Origin: CAZGWJ01 sp964529445
Lineage (GTDB): Bacteria; Oederibacteriota; Muellerivitia; Muellerivitales; Muellerivitaceae
Length of the DNA stretch: 38,398 nt
Reading direction: 5' to 3'
NCBI GenBank assembly: GCA_964529445.1
Contig: CAZGWJ010000019.1
Location: forward strand, 1 to 38,398
The notes under the pieces are model-generated. The model was not told the origin of the DNA. It made no database searches and saw nothing but the letters and a program-made list of their open reading frames with translations. Each line of letters starts with the position of its first letter. Position 1 is the first letter of the stretch. The translations under genes were made by a program, and so were the position numbers. Shown one piece after another: positions 34,377 to 38,398 of this stretch.

Positions 34377-34475
34377 NNNNNNNNNNNNNNNNNNNNNNNN
34401 NNNNNNNNNNNNNNNNNNNNNNNNNNNNNNNNNNNNNNNNNNNNNNNNNNNNNNNNNNNNNNNNNNNNNNNNNNN
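34376..34475. other. Assembly gap of exactly 100 N between sufB and sufC
   Basis: A run of 100 N is a scaffolding placeholder of unknown true size. The gap is flanked by the sufB stop (34477-34479) and the sufC start. Other suf junctions overlap or nearly touch, so the missing piece may be only a few bases. Confidence 0.95.
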
Positions 34476-34476
34476 T

Positions 34477-35922
34477 TCATCCCACGCTTCCTTCCAGCGT
34501 CACCGACAGCAGTTTCTGGGCCTCCACGGCGAATTCCATGGGGAGATGCCCGAAAACCTCCTTGCAGAATCCGTTCACGATGAGGTTCACGGCATCCTCC
34601 GGGGAAAGCCCCCTCTGGCGCAGGTAGAACAGCTGGTCCTCGCTGATCCGCGTCGTGGACGCCTCGTGCTCGGCCCGGGACGTGCGGTTTCGCACCTCGA
34701 GCGTGGGAAAGGTGTGGGCCCCGCAACCGGGGCCCATGAGCAGTGAGTCGCATTGCGTGTAGTTGCGCGCCCCCTCGGCGCCTGGGCGGATGCGCACGAG
34801 TCCCCGGTACGTGTTCTGGCCCCTTCCCGCGCTGATGCCCTTGGACACGATGGTGCTGCGCGTTCCCTTCCCCAGGTGCAGCATCTTGGACCCCGTATCG
34901 GCCTGCTGATGCCGGGCCGTCACGGCCACGGAATAGAACTCCCCCACCGAATGGTCGCCCTGCAGGATGCAGGAGGGGTATTTCCAGGTGATGGCGCTCC
35001 CGGTTTCCACCTGGGTCCACGTGATGCGGGAGCGCGCCCCTCGGCAGGCGCCGCGCTTGGTCACGAAGTTGTAGACGCCGCCGCGCCCCTCGCGGTCACC
35101 GGGATACCAGTTCTGCACCGTCGAATAGCGGATCTGGGCATCGCCCAGGGCCACCAGCTCCACGACGGCCGCGTGCAGCTGGTTCTCATCGCGCGAGGGG
35201 GCCGTGCATCCCTCCAGGTAGCTCACGGAAGCGCCCTCGTCGGCGACAAGCAGGGTGCGCTCGAACTGCCCGGTCTTGGCGGCGTTGATCCGGAAGTATG
35301 TGGACAAGTCCATCGGGCATTTCACGCCCTTCGGCACGTAGCAGAAAGAGCCGTCGGAGAACACCGCGCTGTTCAGGGCGGCGAAAAAGTTGTCCGTGGG
35401 CGGCACGACCGTTCCCAGGTACTTTTGCACCAGTTCCGGATGTTCCCGCACGGCCTCGGAGAAGGAGCAGAAGACGATGCCCAATTCACCCAGCTTCTCC
35501 TTGAAGGTGGTTCCCACCGACACGCTGTCGAAAACGGCGTCCACGGCCACGCCGGCCAGCATCGCGCGCTCCTCCAGGGGCACGCCGAGCTTCTCGTAGG
35601 TCTTGAGGATCTCCGGATCCACCTCGTCGAGGGAACGCGGGGCCTTGTCCATCCGGGGCGCCGAATAGTAGACGATCGACCGGTAATCGATGGGAGGGTA
35701 ATGCACCTTGGCCCACTTCGGCTCCTTCATGTCCAGCCAGGACCGGTAGGCCTTGAGGCGCCACTCCAGGAGCCAACCCGGCTCGCCCTTCTTGCCCGAG
35801 ATGAACCGGATGATTTCCTCGGAAATCCCGGGAGCGATCGAGTCGGATTCGACGGGCGTGACGAATCCCCACTGGTATTCCTGGTCCTCGATACCCCGCA
35901 GGGCGTCGTTCGCATCAGCCAC
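34477..35922 (-). CDS. sufB: Fe-S cluster assembly protein SufB
   Basis: 481 residues, the standard length. The N-terminus (DALRGIEDQEYQWGFVTPVES), FCYVPKGVKCPMDLSTYFRIN, YLEGCTAPSRDENQLHAAVVEL and the C-terminal EDQLFYLRQRGLSPEDAVNLIV are family hallmarks. SufB receives the persulfide sulfur and holds the nascent cluster with SufD. The start is GTG at 35922 with AAGGAGG 6 nt upstream; it overlaps the rrf2 gene by 8 bases, so regulator and scaffold are coupled. Confidence 0.97.
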   Translation of the reverse strand: MADANDALRGIEDQEYQWGFVTPVESDSIAPGISEEIIRFISGKKGEPGWLLEWRLKAYRSWLDMKEPKWAKVHYPPIDYRSIVYYSAPRMDKAPRSLDEVDPEILKTYEKLGVPLEERAMLAGVAVDAVFDSVSVGTTFKEKLGELGIVFCSFSEAVREHPELVQKYLGTVVPPTDNFFAALNSAVFSDGSFCYVPKGVKCPMDLSTYFRINAAKTGQFERTLLVADEGASVSYLEGCTAPSRDENQLHAAVVELVALGDAQIRYSTVQNWYPGDREGRGGVYNFVTKRGACRGARSRITWTQVETGSAITWKYPSCILQGDHSVGEFYSVAVTARHQQADTGSKMLHLGKGTRSTIVSKGISAGRGQNTYRGLVRIRPGAEGARNYTQCDSLLMGPGCGAHTFPTLEVRNRTSRAEHEASTTRISEDQLFYLRQRGLSPEDAVNLIVNGFCKEVFGHLPMEFAVEAQKLLSVTLEGSVG

Positions 35923-36430
35923 GGGCGCCCTCCTTCAGGGATTTGAAGACATCCGGACTCTCGCGCGAGGCGACGAGGGCGGGTTCCACGCGGGTCGAGA
36001 CCCATCGCCTCATCCGGACGGGATCGGCGAGATCCGAGAGCATGCAACGGGAAAGAACGCCGCTCAGGAGCCCCCCCAGGACGCCCCAGAGGGATTCCAT
36101 GGAACAATCCCCCCTGTGGATGCAGGACGCCCGGTCACCGCCCTGCCGACTGCAGATGCGATCGAGGTCGAAGTGCCCGCCCACGGCATCGAGCACCTCC
36201 TGAACGGAGATCTCCCCTGCGGATCGAGCCAGGACGTAGCCCCCCTGGCTTCCGCGTTGGGAACGAACCACCCCCGCCTGCCGGAGCAAGCGCATGAGCT
36301 TCGCCGTATTGGGCACGGTGAGCGCCTCCAACCGGGCGAGTTCGGGAATGGTCGAGCTTGATCCTTCGCCCTTCTTCACCATCTGAAGGACGCATCGCAG
36401 GCCATATTCCTCAAGGGTGGTCAGTTTCAT
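35915..36430 (-). CDS. Rrf2-family transcriptional regulator of the suf operon
   Basis: 171 residues. The winged-helix domain (TLEEYGLRCVLQMVKKG, IPELARLEALTVPNTAKLMRLLRQAGVV, GGYVLARSAGEISV) is typical of Rrf2/IscR proteins. Three cysteines follow in ICSRQGGDRASCIHRGDCSMESLW; they would bind an Fe-S cluster and report cluster supply. The spacing is C-x9-C-x5-C, longer in the first gap than IscR's C-x5-C-x5-C. The C-terminal 45 residues are not conserved. It is the first gene of the operon and probably controls it and itself. Confidence 0.92.
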   Translation of the reverse strand: MKLTTLEEYGLRCVLQMVKKGEGSSSTIPELARLEALTVPNTAKLMRLLRQAGVVRSQRGSQGGYVLARSAGEISVQEVLDAVGGHFDLDRICSRQGGDRASCIHRGDCSMESLWGVLGGLLSGVLSRCMLSDLADPVRMRRWVSTRVEPALVASRESPDVFKSLKEGARG

Positions 36431-36577
36431 CTTTTACATCACCTCAACGAATTCACCGCGAAGTCGTCCGCCGTTGTCGAGACCTCGCCATCGCTGGTTT
36501 TCGATGGCGGGCGAAGGACGCGAAGAAAAGCATCTTGGGAACCCCTTTGAACCTTGGACTCAGTGAACCCTTTATGC

Positions 36578-36607
36578 TTCACATATAGAGTGCATATACT
36601 GTATAAA
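36578..36607 (+). promoter_or_regulatory. Sigma-70 promoter reading toward the toxin-antitoxin genes
   Basis: The -35 is TTCACA (36578-36583), the spacer 18 bp and the -10 TATAAA (36602-36607); five of six bases match in each box. The predicted start is near 36614. The AT-rich gap is shared with the divergent rrf2-suf operon. The rest of 36431-36577 shows only degenerate CGCGAAG words near 36450 and 36515. Confidence 0.6.
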
Positions 36608-36615
36608 TTAGTCAA
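36596..36615 (-). promoter_or_regulatory. Candidate Rrf2/IscR-type operator upstream of the suf operon
   Basis: The minus strand reads TTGACTAATTTATACAGTAT, close in form to the TTGACTA-rich half-sites bound by Rrf2/IscR proteins. It overlaps the -10 of the plus-strand promoter for the toxin-antitoxin genes. No perfect minus-strand -10 is found, so the suf promoter itself is not placed. Confidence 0.4.
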
Positions 36616-36672
36616 GATTAGGTCCCCTATATATATCCAAGCAATAATACCTGGATCAACATGTCACTCGGA

Positions 36673-36690
36673 TGTACATTTGGATGTACA
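36673..36690. promoter_or_regulatory. Paired TGTACA operator of the toxin-antitoxin operon
   Basis: Two TGTACA palindromes lie at 36673-36678 and 36685-36690, 12 bp from centre to centre, just before the antitoxin ribosome-binding site. The YefM-YoeB operator of E. coli uses the same core word with the same spacing. The antitoxin here is of the Phd/YefM type, so autoregulation is likely. Confidence 0.75.
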
Positions 36691-36700
36691 GGAGGAATTC

Positions 36701-36922
36701 ATGAAAATCACGACATTCACGGAGTTCCGCAATAACGCTCGGGAGTATTTCGACGCGGTCGAAAAGGGGGAAAGCGTGGAAATCTATCGTCACGGCAAGC
36801 CCGCGGCGATCCTATCTCCCGCCGTCCGCGAGAACTCCAAGGAGTATTGGAAGAACGCCAAGCCCCTGATGAAGTACGAAGGGATTTCCCTTTCCGACCT
36901 AGTCATCGATGGACGCGATTGA
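36701..36922 (+). CDS. Phd/YefM-family antitoxin
   Basis: 73 residues from the ATG at 36701, which follows a textbook AGGAGG site; the longer open frame from 36554 crosses the promoter and operator. The N-terminal DNA-binding part (MKITTFTEFRNNAREYFDAV, then GESVEIYRHGKPAAILSP) is characteristic of Phd/YefM. The C-terminal part (EYWKNAKPLMKYEGISLSDL) would wrap around the toxin. It neutralises the PIN toxin and represses the operon. The toxin starts 3 nt after its stop. Confidence 0.92.
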   Translation: MKITTFTEFRNNAREYFDAVEKGESVEIYRHGKPAAILSPAVRENSKEYWKNAKPLMKYEGISLSDLVIDGRD

Positions 36923-36925
36923 CCG

Positions 36926-37342
36926 ATGCGCCTTTATCTGGATACATCGGCGTATGCCAAACGATACCTGGGAGAGCCCGGAGCCTTGCGGGTCATGGAT
37001 CTCCTGGGTCAAGCGGATGAGATCATCCTCAGTTCATTGACCTTGCTTGAAATGGTTTCGGCATTGAGCCGCTATGTGAAAGACGCCTCACTTCACAGGG
37101 ACGACTACACCCTGTTCAAGAAGCAACTCCTCCGGGATCTCGGAACCATGGAGATCATCTCTATTTCGGAGGACATCATCTCGGAAACCCTCCCCTGTAT
37201 CGAGCGGGGAGCTTTTCGCGCATTGGACGCCATCCATCTCGCAACAGCAAAACGAGCTGATTGCGACTTGTTCCTGACGGCAGATCAAAGACAATACCAG
37301 ATGGCCGTCTCCCTAGGGATCAAGGCGGAGCTGGCCATTTGA
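36926..37342 (+). CDS. PIN-domain (VapC-like) ribonuclease toxin
   Basis: 138 residues. The PIN-domain acidic residues are in place: Asp6 in LYLDTSAYAKRYL, Glu in LTLLEMVSALSRY, Asp in FRALDAIHLATA and Asp in LFLTADQRQ. These bind Mg2+ for cleavage of RNA, often tRNA or rRNA in VapC proteins. Pairing a PIN toxin with a Phd/YefM antitoxin is known but less common than pairing with VapB. The last codon overlaps the next gene as TTGA, so pabB translation may depend on the toxin gene. Confidence 0.92.
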   Translation: MRLYLDTSAYAKRYLGEPGALRVMDLLGQADEIILSSLTLLEMVSALSRYVKDASLHRDDYTLFKKQLLRDLGTMEIISISEDIISETLPCIERGAFRALDAIHLATAKRADCDLFLTADQRQYQMAVSLGIKAELAI

Positions 37343-38398
37343 ACCCCCCCCTCTTCTCGGCCGACTTCGGTTTCCGGGGCGGCGCCCTCTCCTTCCGGGA
37401 CCCGGTCCGGGTCATTACCTGTTCGGATCCGCGAACCTTGAAGGACGCCTTCGCCCGATGCGAGGAAGCCCTGGGGGAGGGCCTTTACCTCGCCGGGTTC
37501 CTTTCCTACGAGGCCGGATACGCCTTCGAGCGCAAGTTCGCGTTGTCCATGCGTTCCCGGTTCCCTCTCCTGCACTTCGGTTGTTTCGCAACGCCGCAAA
37601 AGATCCCGGAAACCCCGCCCGGCGCCTTCGAGGTCCGGGACCTGCGCTTGAACGTCACCCGCGAACAATACGACTCCTCCATCGGCCGCATCCGGGACGC
37701 CATCGCGTCCGGCGACGTGTACCAGATCACCTACTGCATCAAGCATCATTTTGACTTCACGGGCGATCCTCGCGGACTCTACCGGGCCCTCGGGAAGCGC
37801 CAGCCTGTTCCCTATCCGGCCTATCTCTCAAACCCCGACTTCACGATCCTCTCGCTCTCACCGGAACTGTTCATGCGAAAAGAGGGGACCCGGATGGTGA
37901 CGAAACCCATGAAGGGCACCTGGTGGCGCGGCAAGGGTTTTTGGGACGACCTGAGGGAGCGCTGGCGTTTCCGGCACGACGAGAAGAACCGCGCCGAGAA
38001 CGTGATGATCGTGGACCTGTTGCGCAACGACCTGGGGCGCGTGGGACGGGGCGTTCACGTGCCGAAGCTCTACGAGGTGACGGGTTATCGGACGCTCTTC
38101 CAAATGACATCGACGGTGGAGGCCCGGGTGGAACAGGACCTGCCCCTCTGGGACCTCTTCCAAGCGATCTTCCCTTCCGGCTCCGTCACGGGAGCACCCA
38201 AGATCCGCGCCATGGAGATCATCCGGGAGATCGAGACCGAGGAGAGGCACATCTATACGGGAGCCATCGGATACGTGACGCCGAAACGGGACCTCTATTT
38301 CAACGTGCCCATCCGCACGATCCTTTTGAGGGACGGCAAGGGCGAGATGGGCGTGGGGGGCGGGATCGTATGGGATTCCACCGCGGAGGGGGAATGGC
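37339..38398 (+). CDS. pabB: Aminodeoxychorismate synthase component I (PabB), 3' end outside window
   Basis: 353 codons are present and the frame is open to the edge. The start is TTG at 37339, overlapping the toxin stop, with GGAG 8 nt upstream; the first in-frame ATG is more than 70 codons later. The short N-domain has LAGFLSYEAGYAFE. The chorismate-binding domain has GDVYQITYCI, the TKPMKGTWWRG motif (Lys where anthranilate synthase has Ala), ENVMIVDLLRNDLGRV, FPSGSVTGAPKIRAM and the final GGGIVWDSTAEGEW. It makes 4-amino-4-deoxychorismate for folate with ammonia from PabA. This short form is often fused to PabC, which may follow outside the window. Confidence 0.93.
   Translation, partial: MNPPLFSADFGFRGGALSFRDPVRVITCSDPRTLKDAFARCEEALGEGLYLAGFLSYEAGYAFERKFALSMRSRFPLLHFGCFATPQKIPETPPGAFEVRDLRLNVTREQYDSSIGRIRDAIASGDVYQITYCIKHHFDFTGDPRGLYRALGKRQPVPYPAYLSNPDFTILSLSPELFMRKEGTRMVTKPMKGTWWRGKGFWDDLRERWRFRHDEKNRAENVMIVDLLRNDLGRVGRGVHVPKLYEVTGYRTLFQMTSTVEARVEQDLPLWDLFQAIFPSGSVTGAPKIRAMEIIREIETEERHIYTGAIGYVTPKRDLYFNVPIRTILLRDGKGEMGVGGGIVWDSTAEGEW

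Noticed and set aside
32586..34583. 665-codon plus-strand frame crossing the N gap
   Set aside because: Antisense to sufD and sufC and runs through unknown bases; an artefact.

Overview
The window is about 38.4 kb of GC-rich bacterial DNA. It carries one run of exactly 100 N at 34376-34475, the usual placeholder in a scaffolded draft or metagenome assembly. Two proteins that end in apparent outer-membrane beta-barrels point to a diderm (Gram-negative type) cell. The long Thr/Pro-rich linker on a secreted glycosidase and the dense short intergenic repeats are typical of uncultured candidate lineages. I cannot assign a phylum from sequence alone. Almost every gene is on the minus strand; only the toxin-antitoxin pair and pabB at the right end are on plus.

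Left part (1-5250). A secreted GH12 endoglucanase-like enzyme with a linker of at least 350 residues runs off the left edge. Next come a 63-residue membrane protein and a secreted transglutaminase-like protein, then a decayed second copy of both genes beside a tRNA with anticodon CAU. A hypothetical protein and a secreted DUF4412-like protein follow, then a stray copy of the last 15 codons of rpoD.

Middle (5293-21665). Here lie dnaG-rpoD, a beta-mannosidase overlapping mutS2, an alkyladenine DNA glycosylase, a YqeY-like protein, rpsU, a HIT protein, a methyltransferase and mtaB. mtaB is flanked by two paralogous TPR plus beta-barrel proteins. The gaps between these genes are occupied by a family of short inverted elements built from three 8-bp words at each end; one end lies in frame inside mtaB.

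Right (21922-36430). The translation and envelope cluster rpsB-tsf-pyrH-frr-uppS-cdsA ends in a galactokinase-like gene. Its rpsB leader can fold and S2 has a long acidic tail. An EAL phosphodiesterase stands alone. A tightly overlapped SUF iron-sulfur operon reads rrf2-sufB-sufC-sufD-sufS-sufU-sufT; its regulator lies first and is probably an Fe-S sensor.

Right end (36578-38398). A Phd/YefM-type antitoxin and a PIN toxin have a plus-strand promoter and a paired TGTACA operator. The toxin stop codon overlaps the TTG start of pabB (folate synthesis), which runs off the window. Observations most worth following are the inverted 8-bp-word elements and the mtaB insertion, the paired TPR/beta-barrel proteins, the decayed transglutaminase/membrane-protein cassette, and the toxin to pabB coupling.
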